Source: Streptomyces griseoluteus
GTDB taxonomy: Bacteria; Actinomycetota; Actinomycetes; Streptomycetales; Streptomycetaceae
Assembly (NCBI GenBank): GCA_000717735.1
Contig: JOBE01000016.1
Location: 1 to 64,000, forward strand
DNA length: 64,000 nucleotides
Reading direction: 5' to 3'
Each line of letters starts with the position of its first letter. The stretch's first letter is position 1. The translations under genes and the position numbers were made by a program. Below are positions 42,662 through 51,063 of the stretch, in pieces. The notes beneath the pieces are model-generated. The model saw only the letters and a list, made by a program, of their open reading frames with translations. It made no database searches and was not told the origin of the DNA.

Positions 42662-43645
42662 TCAACGCAGGGCCGGTACGTCGAGCGTGAGCGTGCCCTC
42701 CTCCGCGTCGAGCGTCCCCGGCACTCCGAGCGGCACGGTCAGCGCCGTCATGCTGTGCCCGAAGCCCATCTCCTCCACCACGGGTACGCCGAGCCCGCCG
42801 AGCCGGTCGACGAGGACTGCCCGCACCTCCTCGTACGGGCCGCACTCCTGCCACGAGCCCAGGCCGACGCCCGTGATCCCGTCCAGCCATCCGGAGCGCA
42901 GCAGTTGGGTGAGGACGCGGTCGAGCCGGTACGGCTCCTCCCCCACGTCCTCCAGGAGCAGCAGCCCGCCGCGCGCGGAGGGCCGGCCGTGCGGTGTGCC
43001 GAGGTCGGCGGCGAGGAGGCTGGCGCAGCCGCCGAGCGTGACGCCCCTGGCCCGGCCCGGCACCAGGGCCCGCGCCGTCCCGAGCCCGAGCGTCCGCACC
43101 GACTCGGGCTCGAAGAGGGTGGCCCGCAGCGACTCCTGGGTGCGCGGGTCCGACAGGAACGTGCCCGCGGCGACCATCGGACCGTGCAGGGTGGCGAATC
43201 CGGTCCGGACGGCGAAGGCCTCGTGCAGGGCGGTGACGTCGCTGTACCCGACGAACGCCTTGGGTCCCGCCTCCCTGACCGCCCTCCAGTCGACGAGGTC
43301 GACCATGCGCTGCGCCCCGAATCCGCCGCGCGCGCAGATGACGGCGGAGACCGAGGGGTCGCACCAGGCCTCCGTGAGGTCCCGGGCGCGCGCCCGGTCG
43401 GCGCCCGCGAGGTGGTCGAGGGTGGGATGGGTGTCCAGGACGTGCGGGGCGACCACGGGATCCAGACCCCAGCCGCTCAGGATGTCGAGTCCGGCCTTGA
43501 GCCGTTCCTCGGGGACGGGCCCGCTGGGTGCGACGACGGCGACGCGCGCCCCGGGCCGAAGCCGGTCGGGCCGGGTGAGCGCACCGACCTGCGGCCGGCT
43601 CCCGGCCTCTCGGTCGGCGGCGGGAGGGGTGTCCTGCGGGGTCAT
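42662..43645 (-). CDS. LD-carboxypeptidase (S66 family)
   Basis: 327 aa. N-domain ARVAVVAPSGPVPEERL and ARGGFGAQRMVDLV, Ser in FVGYSDVTALH, Glu in LLLLEDVGEEPYRLDR and His near the end in MGFGHSMTAL. LD-carboxypeptidases remove the terminal D-Ala from peptidoglycan tetrapeptides in recycling; a subset are microcin self-immunity proteins. The ATG overlaps the stop of the S9 peptidase gene by four bases. It is the last gene of a four-peptidase operon. Confidence 0.9.
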   Translation of the reverse strand: MTPQDTPPAADREAGSRPQVGALTRPDRLRPGARVAVVAPSGPVPEERLKAGLDILSGWGLDPVVAPHVLDTHPTLDHLAGADRARARDLTEAWCDPSVSAVICARGGFGAQRMVDLVDWRAVREAGPKAFVGYSDVTALHEAFAVRTGFATLHGPMVAAGTFLSDPRTQESLRATLFEPESVRTLGLGTARALVPGRARGVTLGGCASLLAADLGTPHGRPSARGGLLLLEDVGEEPYRLDRVLTQLLRSGWLDGITGVGLGSWQECGPYEEVRAVLVDRLGGLGVPVVEEMGFGHSMTALTVPLGVPGTLDAEEGTLTLDVPALR

Positions 43646-45642
43646 GTGCGGTACTCCAGGGCGGGGACGTCGGTCCGGCTGACACCGAAGACGTGGGCGT
43701 AAAGGGAGAGTTCGGCCTCCAGGGCGCGCACCATGGTGTCGGCCCTGCGGAAGCCGTGGCCCTCTCCCTCGAAGGCGAGGTAGGCGTGCGGGACGCCCCG
43801 ACCGGCCGTGCGGGCGAGGAACCGCTCGGCCTGCGCGGGCGGGCAGATGACGTCGTCGAGCCCCTGGAGCAGCAGGAAGGGGGTCGTGACCCGGTCGACG
43901 TGCTCGATCGGCGAGCGCTCCTTGTACCGGGCGGGCACCTGGTCGACGGGGCCGATCAGCCCGTACAGGTACTCGGATTCAAAGTCGTGGGTCTCGTCGG
44001 TCGCCCAGCCCCGGAGGTCGAGGATGGGGTAGATGATCGTGCCGCACGCGTACACGTCGGTGGCGACGAGGGAGGCGGCGGTCGTCCAGCCGCCCGCGCT
44101 GCCGCCGCGTACGGCGAGGCGTGCCGGGTCGGCGGTGCCCTCGGCGGCGAGGGCCCGGGCCACGGCCGCGCAGTCCTCGACGTCGACGACGCCCCACTGC
44201 TCTCGCAGCCGCTCCCGGTACTCCCGGCCGTAGCCCGTCGAGCCGCCGTAGTTGACCTCGGCGACCCCGATGCCCCGTGAGGTGAAGTAGGTGATCTCCA
44301 GGTCGAGGACGAGCGGCGCGTGTCCGGTGGGACCCCCGTGGGCCCAGATCACGTACGGCGGCAGTTCGTCCTCGGGTCCGGCGAACTCCGGGTGGTGGGG
44401 CGGGTAGACCTGTGTGTGGATCTCCCGGCCGCCGGGTCCGGTGAAGGTACGCACACGGGGTTCCGGATAGTGGGCGGGGTCGACGGCGTCGCTGTGCGCG
44501 GCGCCGACCACACGGGAGCGGCCGGTGCGGGTGTCGAGTTCGACGAGTTCGTACGCGCTCCGCGGTCCCGCGGCGAGGCCGACCACCCGGGTGCCGTGCG
44601 CGGCGAGCGTCGAGGCCCATTCGGTCCAGGGTCCGTGAGCGTCGACGAGGGCGCCGCGCTCGGGGTCGAGGATGCCGAGGGCGGTGGTGCCCTTGCCGTG
44701 GACGACGGCGATCAGCCCGTTGTCGAGGGGCGTGAACCAGTTCAGTCCGATCTTCCAGAGCGGGCCGCCGAACTCCTCGGCTCGGGGGCAGAGCGCGACC
44801 GGTTCGCCCACCGTGCCGGCCGCGTCGACCTCCGCGCGGTAGAGGTTCCACCAGCCGGTGCGGTCGCTGGCGAGGAGCAGGCGTCCCGCCCCGTCCCAGT
44901 CGACCTGCGGGATCGATTCGCAGGGCCCGCCGGCGACGGTCCTGGCACCGTGGAAGGTCCCGTCGGGCGCGACCTCGGCGAGCATGACCTCCGTGCCGTC
45001 CCAGGGCATCCGGGGGTGGTCCCAGGCGATCCAGACCACCCGTCGCCCGTCCGGGGAGAGCCGCGGCCCGGTCACGAACCGGTGCCGCCCGTCGGACAGT
45101 TCGCGTACCGCCGAGCGGTCCTCGGCGGCCGATCCGTCCAGGGGCACGGCGACGAGCACCCGGCGCACGTCGGTCGGCGCGGGCCCGGTGAACTCCTCCA
45201 GGACGCACCACACCTCCCCCCGGTCGGGGCGGATCACGGGGTCGACCCAGCGCAGTCCGCCGCCGACCGCGGAGACGGGGGTGAGGGGCCGCGGCTCCGC
45301 GCCGGGAAGGGCATCGGGCTCGTAGGCGTACAGCCGCTGGTCCGCGAAGTGGCAGAACACGGCGAGCGGTCCGCCCGCCGGGCGTGCGACCGCCGCCCAG
45401 GGCCGGCCGCCGTACTCGATCACCCGGCTCCGGACGTTCCACGGGGCGGGCAGCACCCCCTCCTCGGTGCCGTCCGCGCGCCGCCTGACGAGGGCGCGCC
45501 TGCCGCCCTCGACGGGGCGGGGCGCTGTCCACCACAGTTCGTCGCCGACGGCTCCGAGGTACTCGGGCCGCCCGTCGTGCGCGGCGGCGAGCGCCGCGTC
45601 GACGGGTGACGGCCAGCTTCCGTAGGCGGCCGTGCTCTTCAT
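43642..45642 (-). CDS. S9 family peptidase (prolyl oligopeptidase/acylaminoacyl-peptidase-like)
   Basis: 666 aa. An N-terminal beta-propeller (about 1-400) with WDG, GDE and WTAPRP repeats, then an alpha/beta hydrolase domain with Ser in VRGGSAGGWTTA, Asp in LLQGLDDVICP and His in EGEGHGFRR. It cleaves short oligopeptides. The upstream M20 gene ends 45 bases away; the S66 gene overlaps its stop. No signal peptide, so it acts in the cytoplasm. Confidence 0.92.
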   Translation of the reverse strand: MKSTAAYGSWPSPVDAALAAAHDGRPEYLGAVGDELWWTAPRPVEGGRRALVRRRADGTEEGVLPAPWNVRSRVIEYGGRPWAAVARPAGGPLAVFCHFADQRLYAYEPDALPGAEPRPLTPVSAVGGGLRWVDPVIRPDRGEVWCVLEEFTGPAPTDVRRVLVAVPLDGSAAEDRSAVRELSDGRHRFVTGPRLSPDGRRVVWIAWDHPRMPWDGTEVMLAEVAPDGTFHGARTVAGGPCESIPQVDWDGAGRLLLASDRTGWWNLYRAEVDAAGTVGEPVALCPRAEEFGGPLWKIGLNWFTPLDNGLIAVVHGKGTTALGILDPERGALVDAHGPWTEWASTLAAHGTRVVGLAAGPRSAYELVELDTRTGRSRVVGAAHSDAVDPAHYPEPRVRTFTGPGGREIHTQVYPPHHPEFAGPEDELPPYVIWAHGGPTGHAPLVLDLEITYFTSRGIGVAEVNYGGSTGYGREYRERLREQWGVVDVEDCAAVARALAAEGTADPARLAVRGGSAGGWTTAASLVATDVYACGTIIYPILDLRGWATDETHDFESEYLYGLIGPVDQVPARYKERSPIEHVDRVTTPFLLLQGLDDVICPPAQAERFLARTAGRGVPHAYLAFEGEGHGFRRADTMVRALEAELSLYAHVFGVSRTDVPALEYRT

Positions 45643-45687
45643 GGGACTTCCCCCCGGTCGTTCCTGCGCGCGGCCGCGTCGTCGCGG

Positions 45688-47022
45688 CTACGCGGACTTC
45701 AGATAGTGGTCGAGTACCTGGACGCCGAAGTGCAGGGCGTCCACGGGGACCCGTTCGTCGACGCCGTGGAACAGGGCCGCGTAGTCGAGGCCCGGGGGCA
45801 GCCGGAGCGGCGAGAAGCCGTAGCCGGTGATGCCGAGCCGGGAGAACTGCTTGGCGTCGGTGCCGCCGGACATGGTGAACGGCACGACGTGCCCGGCCGG
45901 GTCGAAACGCTCGACGGCGGCCCGCAGCTTGGCGAAGGTCGGTGAGTCGACGGGGGCCTCGAGGGCCACCTCGCGGTGGTGGAACTCCCATTCCACGTCC
46001 GGCCCGGTGAGCCGGTCCATGGTCGCGGCGAACTCCTCCTCGGTGCCCGGCAGGGTCCGCCCGTCGATGTAGGCGACGGCCTGGCCAGGGATGACGTTGA
46101 CCTTGTAGCCGGCGTCGAGGATCGTCGGGTTGGTGCTGTTGCGGACGGTCGGTTCGACGATGGCGGCGGCCGGTCCGAGCTTGTCGAGGAGCAGGTCCAC
46201 GTCGAGGTCGGGCGCGTGGGTGTCGACGTCGATGGCGTACAGCGCGGCCAGTTCGGTGAGGGCGGCGCGGACGGTCGCGGTGAGGCGGACGGGCCAGGGG
46301 TGCGAGCCGATCCGGGCGACGGCGTCGGCGAGGCGGGTGACGGCGTTGGCCGTGTTCACCTTGGAGCCGTGGCCGGCCCGGCCGTGGGCGGTCAGCTTGA
46401 GCCAGGCGGTGCCCCGCTCCCCCGCGGCGATCGGGTAGAGGGTGGTGCCGGGCTGCGGGTGGAAGCTGAACGCCCCCGACTCGCTGATGCCCTCCGTGCA
46501 GCCCTCGAAGAGCACGGCGTGCCGGTCGGCGAGGAAGCCGGAGCCGTCCTCGGCGCTGGCCTCCTCGTCGGCGGTGTAGGCCAGGACGATGTCGCGGCGC
46601 GGCCGGACGCCCTGCCGGGCCCAGGAGCGGACGACGGCCAGGACCATCGCGTCCATGTTCTTCATGTCGACGGCGCCCCGGCCCCACACGGTCCCGTCGC
46701 GGACCTCCCCGGAGAAGGGGTGCGTGGTCCACTCGGCGGGGTCGGCGGGCACCACGTCCAGATGGCCGTGGACGAGGAGCGCCTCGGCCGAGGGGTCGGT
46801 GCCGGGGATGCGCGCCACCACGTTGGTGCGGCCGGGGGTCCGCTCCAGGAGGGTGGGTTCGACGCCGGCGGCGGCGAGCCGTTCGGCGACGTACTCGGCG
46901 GCGGGCCGCTCACGGCAGTCGCCGCCGCCCCGGTTGGTGGTGTCGATGCGGATGAGCTCGGAGGTGAAGGTGACCACCTCGTCGAGCGCCGCCGTGTCCG
47001 GGCCCCGGACCTCCTCAGCCAT
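45688..47022 (-). CDS. M20/M25/M40 family dipeptidase
   Basis: 444 aa. Metal motifs LLVHGHLDVVPADPAEW, WGRGAVDMKN and YTADEEAS belong to the M20 family; the dimerisation lid domain (about 200-310) is present. Likely a dipeptidase or acyl-amino acid hydrolase. The ATG at 47022 overlaps the end of the M55 gene by eight bases, and GGAGG precedes it inside that gene. Cytoplasmic. Confidence 0.92.
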   Translation of the reverse strand: MAEEVRGPDTAALDEVVTFTSELIRIDTTNRGGGDCRERPAAEYVAERLAAAGVEPTLLERTPGRTNVVARIPGTDPSAEALLVHGHLDVVPADPAEWTTHPFSGEVRDGTVWGRGAVDMKNMDAMVLAVVRSWARQGVRPRRDIVLAYTADEEASAEDGSGFLADRHAVLFEGCTEGISESGAFSFHPQPGTTLYPIAAGERGTAWLKLTAHGRAGHGSKVNTANAVTRLADAVARIGSHPWPVRLTATVRAALTELAALYAIDVDTHAPDLDVDLLLDKLGPAAAIVEPTVRNSTNPTILDAGYKVNVIPGQAVAYIDGRTLPGTEEEFAATMDRLTGPDVEWEFHHREVALEAPVDSPTFAKLRAAVERFDPAGHVVPFTMSGGTDAKQFSRLGITGYGFSPLRLPPGLDYAALFHGVDERVPVDALHFGVQVLDHYLKSA

Positions 47023-47848
47023 ACTGCTCCTCCACCGCGGCCGAGACGATGGTCGTGACCGCCTTGAACGTGCGAATTGCCTCGTACATCGTCTCGCTGG
47101 TGTAGGCGACACGCCGCTCGCCGCTCCGCGCCACGCCGGGAACCACCGTGGCGGCGGCTCCCAGGTGCTCGGCGTCGAACTCCAGCTCCACGGTGAAGGG
47201 CCCGCCCCGGGCCGGCTCGTGGCGGACGGCGAGCGCGGCGCCGGTCTTCGCCGCCGCCCGGATGTCGGCGGCGGTTCTGGCGGGGGTCCTGCACACCGCC
47301 GCGTACCGCGAGACGTGGTCCTTGACGGCGACCTTGGGTGCCTCGGGCGCGTACCCGAGGGCGTCCTCGCAGGTGAGGTCGTCCCCGGTGACGAGGACGA
47401 CGGGCACGCCGTACTCCGCGACCACGTGGGCGTTGAGCAGGCCCTCGCTCGCTCGCTCGCCGTTGAGCCAGACCCCGGTGATCGAGTTGGCGAGGTAGGT
47501 GTGGGCGAGGACGCCTTCAGCGCCCGCGCCCGTGTGGTAGCCGACGAAGGCGATGCCGTCGACGTCCCCGTGCTGCACGCCCTCGACCATGGAGAGGGAC
47601 TTGTGCCGTCCGGTGAGCATCTCGGCGCGCTCGTCGAGCCGCTCCAGGAGCAGGTTCCGCATGGACCAGTGCGCCTCGTTGATGAGCACCTCGTCGGCGC
47701 CGCCGTCGAAGAAGCCGAGCACCGCGGCGTTCACGTCGGAGGTGAACATCGCGCGGCACCGCTCCCACTGGGGCGTGCCGGGCAGCACGTCGGCGGGCCA
47801 GGTCACACCGGTCGCGCCCTCCATGTCGGCGCTGATGAGGATCTTCAT
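47015..47848 (-). CDS. M55 family D-aminopeptidase (DppA-like)
   Basis: 277 aa. The M55 start is ISADMEGATGV (Asp8, Glu10) and later segments LINEAHWSMRNLL and GYHTGAGAEGVLAHTY carry the zinc histidines. DppA of Bacillus removes D-Ala from D-amino acid peptides. ATG 47848 is used; GTG 47857 is in frame but adds three residues. It is the first gene of an operon with M20, S9 and S66 peptidases, a set that resembles the Bacillus dpp/ykf wall-peptide recycling operon. Confidence 0.9.
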   Translation of the reverse strand: MKILISADMEGATGVTWPADVLPGTPQWERCRAMFTSDVNAAVLGFFDGGADEVLINEAHWSMRNLLLERLDERAEMLTGRHKSLSMVEGVQHGDVDGIAFVGYHTGAGAEGVLAHTYLANSITGVWLNGERASEGLLNAHVVAEYGVPVVLVTGDDLTCEDALGYAPEAPKVAVKDHVSRYAAVCRTPARTAADIRAAAKTGAALAVRHEPARGGPFTVELEFDAEHLGAAATVVPGVARSGERRVAYTSETMYEAIRTFKAVTTIVSAAVEEQYG

Positions 47849-47923
47849 GTCTGGCACCGTACGCGCCGCCCGGCGGCCTCACCACCCCTGTGGATAACCG
47901 CCGTTGGAGTGGACCACTGGCGG

Positions 47924-49708
47924 TCACCGGGACGGCGGTACGGGATCATCCCGCAGTTCCGGATAGCGCCTGGGGTCCCCCTCGGCCAGCCGGCGCAGGG
48001 CGGTGGCGGCCCGTTCCTCGGGAGGGGAGCCGTCGTCGGGCAGCCGCCACAGGAACTGGCGCGGCTCCCCCTCCGCCGCACTCCGGCCCCCGCTCCCGAG
48101 CGGCGGCCCGGTGAAGGTGACGACGGTCGTGTCCGGTTGGCCGAAGTCCGAGCTGATCCAGCCCTGCCGGAGTCCCCAGCGGGTGAGGAGGTCGGGGCGG
48201 TCGCGCAGCCCGGCCGTGATCAGCCGGGCGGTGCGGCGGGCCGGCCAGGTCCAGGAGTGGTCGTTCTCGGCGCGCGCGATCTCGGCGTCGTAGGCGGCGG
48301 CGTCGAAGCGGTACGTGGGGGTGTCCGGCAGCTCGGCCGGTCTCCCCGGCCACCGCCAGTCGCTCCACACGACGTGCTCGCCCTCGCGGCGCACGGTCAC
48401 GTACAGGGCGCCGCAGCAGCCCTCGGTGCAGTACGCCTCGGCGAGCCGCACCTCCCGGGGTGCGGGCCCGGCCCGCAGCGCGCCGCTGTCGAGGAGCCGC
48501 TCGGGGGACTCCCCGGGACCCGGCCCGAAGGCCTCCGGGACGAGGGGCCGCCCGTCGATCAGGAAGCGGGTCTCGACGACGTCCGGGTCGCCGGGGTCGG
48601 CGACGGCCACCTCGATCCGGAACCGGGGCGGGTCCTGCGGGGCGGCGCGCAGCTGACGTGCCGTCCGGCGGATCCAGTCGGCGCGCCGCCGCCCAGCCGG
48701 GTCGGCCGGCGCGGGGCCCGGCCACGCCGCCGTGTCCAGGAGGGTGCGGTGGAGCTCCTCGCGTCGGCCGGGCGGCCAGGGCAGGAGGTGCGAGGGGCCG
48801 CTGTGCAGGTCGAGGGCGAGGGTGAGCAGCCTGGCCCGGTGCTCCACGTCGCGGGGCAGCAGGTGGGCGTGGGCGGCCACCGTCTCGTACAGGCCGACGG
48901 CTTCTCCGTACCGCAGGACCTCGGCGTGGTAGTCCCGGCTGCTGGTCATCCGGACGAGGAGGTGGACGGCCCGTGCGAGGAGGCCGGGGTGATCCGGGTC
49001 CGTCCGGAGGAGTCCGGCGAGGCCGACGGCCTCGGCGACCCGGCGGGAGGCCTCGGGCCCCATGTCCCGTGCCTCCGTGGGAAGCCTCAGGAGCCGGTCG
49101 GACACGGCCGCCCGGTCTCCGGCGGCGAGGGCTTCGACGAGGCCGCGGAGTTCCTCGCCCCGGGTCCGGTGGATCAGCCACAGCAGGGCGGCCGCCTCCC
49201 GGTCCAGGGGCGCGAGGGTCCGGTCGACGGGGTCGAGGAGACCGTCGAGGAGGCCGAGGACGCGCAGGTACGGGATGTCCTCGGGTTCCGCGAGCGGGCT
49301 CAGGAGCCCGAGGCCGGCGGCTACGCCGGGGACGATCGTTCCGGTCCGGACGAGGTGTCGGGCGAATGCTCGGGTGCGGGCGCGGGCGGCGGGTTCCTCG
49401 GGCGGTTCGATGGCCGCCGCCGCGTGGAAGACGACCTGCCCACGGACCACGCCCGTCGCGCCGAGCGCGCGTTCCGCCTCGGCGGCGGCCCGCCCGGGGT
49501 CCGGGGCGTCGAGGAGCGGGAGCAGGATGGCGGTGACGGCGGCGCGGGCCTCGGCGTAGCGGAGGTTTCTGCGGCCCGGGGGGTTCGCCGTGTCGGGAAG
49601 GGGGTGGCCGCCCCGGGGCGGCGGCGCATCGGGGTCGCTGTCGCGCAGGCCCTTGGCGTACGCGTACAGGGAGGGGGCGAGCGTCGGGCGCTCGTGCGGG
49701 GCGCTCAT
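47924..49708 (-). CDS. Conserved protein of unknown function (594 aa)
   Basis: A long soluble protein with no membrane segment. Residues 1-330 are helical and Arg/Ala/Glu-rich with leucine-rich helices of TPR/armadillo character; residues about 380-594 are beta-rich with a cysteine pair (YCTEGCCGALYV) and the tail SSDFGQPDTTVVTF. It might be a scaffold or immunity-type protein, but I do not recognise it. ATG start at 49708 with a weak binding site. Divergent from the gene at 49875. Confidence 0.62.
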   Translation of the reverse strand: MSAPHERPTLAPSLYAYAKGLRDSDPDAPPPRGGHPLPDTANPPGRRNLRYAEARAAVTAILLPLLDAPDPGRAAAEAERALGATGVVRGQVVFHAAAAIEPPEEPAARARTRAFARHLVRTGTIVPGVAAGLGLLSPLAEPEDIPYLRVLGLLDGLLDPVDRTLAPLDREAAALLWLIHRTRGEELRGLVEALAAGDRAAVSDRLLRLPTEARDMGPEASRRVAEAVGLAGLLRTDPDHPGLLARAVHLLVRMTSSRDYHAEVLRYGEAVGLYETVAAHAHLLPRDVEHRARLLTLALDLHSGPSHLLPWPPGRREELHRTLLDTAAWPGPAPADPAGRRRADWIRRTARQLRAAPQDPPRFRIEVAVADPGDPDVVETRFLIDGRPLVPEAFGPGPGESPERLLDSGALRAGPAPREVRLAEAYCTEGCCGALYVTVRREGEHVVWSDWRWPGRPAELPDTPTYRFDAAAYDAEIARAENDHSWTWPARRTARLITAGLRDRPDLLTRWGLRQGWISSDFGQPDTTVVTFTGPPLGSGGRSAAEGEPRQFLWRLPDDGSPPEERAATALRRLAEGDPRRYPELRDDPVPPSR

Positions 49709-49874
49709 CGCGCGGGGTGGAGCTCGATTCCGTAGGTCATGGAGGCATGCTGCCCTCTGCCGGGCCGGCGCCGCCACCGGTTTCCCGGGGCTTCGAATCG
49801 GACGAACCGTCGCCAACGGGTGCGTATAGGCTGTCGGCCGCAGTTGTCGTAGTCGACCTTCCGGAGAGCCCTCG

Positions 49875-51059
49875 GTGACCATCGCCTTCACCCCGTCCGC
49901 CTCGTCCCCCGCCGAACCCGAGACCGTCGCGGCGATCTCGGAGCCGGAGTTCTGGGAGCCGTCGGCTCCCGAGCCCCAGGAGGCGACGCGGGACGTGCCG
50001 GACGCAGCGGACGACCAGGGCCGGTACGAGGCGGACGAGACGGACGACGACCACGGCCGGGACCACGACCCCGTCGTCGTCCGTGACGCCCACGACTTCG
50101 GGGTGTACGCGCGGACCGGTGGCTGGGCCTTCGCCCTCAAGGTGGCGCGGAGCGTCCGGCCCGGCGGCCAGGCCGCCGAGGGGACGGCCCGGACGAAGGT
50201 GTCGGCGAAGGCCTTCGCGAAGCTCGCTGGGTGCTCGCCGGAGCGGGTCATGCGGTACTACAAGGCCTGGGACATGGCGGCCGACGACGGTCTGGTCCCG
50301 CAGTTCGAGGTGCTCGTCCCGGGTGAGGACATCGAGCTGCCCGAGGCGGACGTCTGGCTCTCGTACTACACCTCCCGCAACAGCGCCTCGTCGGTGCGCG
50401 GCCAGGCGATCAGCGCGGCGGCCGAGGCGGAGGGCATCCGGCCGACGAAGGCCCTGGAGGTCGCCGAGAACCCGACGGCGCTGCGGGCCGCGATCCTCGC
50501 CGATCCGGGGACGGCGGAGGCCGCGCGCGGCGCGCTGCTCGACCGCATGAAGGAGGATCCCGCCCTCCAGACCGAGATGGCCCGCGCCATCGCGCGGACC
50601 GACGACCTGAAGAAGGCGGTGGCGAGCGAGGCGAAGGCGGCCGACCGCATCGGGTACGTACGCCAGATCGTCGAGAACGGCCGGATCAAGACCCCCGCCG
50701 GGCAGACCGTGGAGGCACCGGCCGAGCTGCGCGCGGAGGCGGAGCGGCACCTGTCGCTCCTCGACGAGCTGGACGACTCCGAGGAGGCGGGCGAGTGGGC
50801 CGGTGAGGCGTACGACACGGTCAAGGGCCTCGTCGCGAAGGCCGTCGAGGACGACCCGGCGCTGCGCGTCCAGGAGCGGCGGACGAAGTTCTACAACAGC
50901 CTGCAGAAGGCGACGAAGGTCTTCGAGGAGCTGACCCTGGACGAGGTGATGGAGGAGGACATCTACGAGGCCGACATGCTCCAGCGCCTCGAGGCCCTCC
51001 AGGAGGCGATCGGCACCTGCATCAGCGCGCTGCGCAAGGCGACGACCGCCTCCTCCTGA
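49875..51059 (+). CDS. Conserved protein with helix-turn-helix-like segment, unknown function
   Basis: 394 aa. Acidic Asp/Glu/Pro-rich N-terminus (1-75), then VSAKAFAKLAGCSPERVMRYYKAWDMAADDG (about 108-140), which has the spacing of a helix-turn-helix, and a long helical C-terminus with the ENPTALRAAILADPGTAEAAR motif and coiled-coil character. It may be a ParB/KorB-like DNA-associated protein, but I see no parA or parS. GTG start with GGAG eight bases upstream and TATAGG at 49825-49830 as -10. Confidence 0.6.
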   Translation: MTIAFTPSASSPAEPETVAAISEPEFWEPSAPEPQEATRDVPDAADDQGRYEADETDDDHGRDHDPVVVRDAHDFGVYARTGGWAFALKVARSVRPGGQAAEGTARTKVSAKAFAKLAGCSPERVMRYYKAWDMAADDGLVPQFEVLVPGEDIELPEADVWLSYYTSRNSASSVRGQAISAAAEAEGIRPTKALEVAENPTALRAAILADPGTAEAARGALLDRMKEDPALQTEMARAIARTDDLKKAVASEAKAADRIGYVRQIVENGRIKTPAGQTVEAPAELRAEAERHLSLLDELDDSEEAGEWAGEAYDTVKGLVAKAVEDDPALRVQERRTKFYNSLQKATKVFEELTLDEVMEEDIYEADMLQRLEALQEAIGTCISALRKATTASS

Positions 51060-51063
51060 CCCC

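Noticed and set aside
46589..49735. 1048-aa plus-strand frame opposite the peptidase operon
   Set aside because: Antisense shadow of the M20, M55 and 594-aa genes.
49710..49740. Tiny frame MTYGIELHPAR ending in an ATGA overlap with the 594-aa gene
   Set aside because: Only 11 codons and no good ribosome binding site; could be a leader peptide but not supportable.
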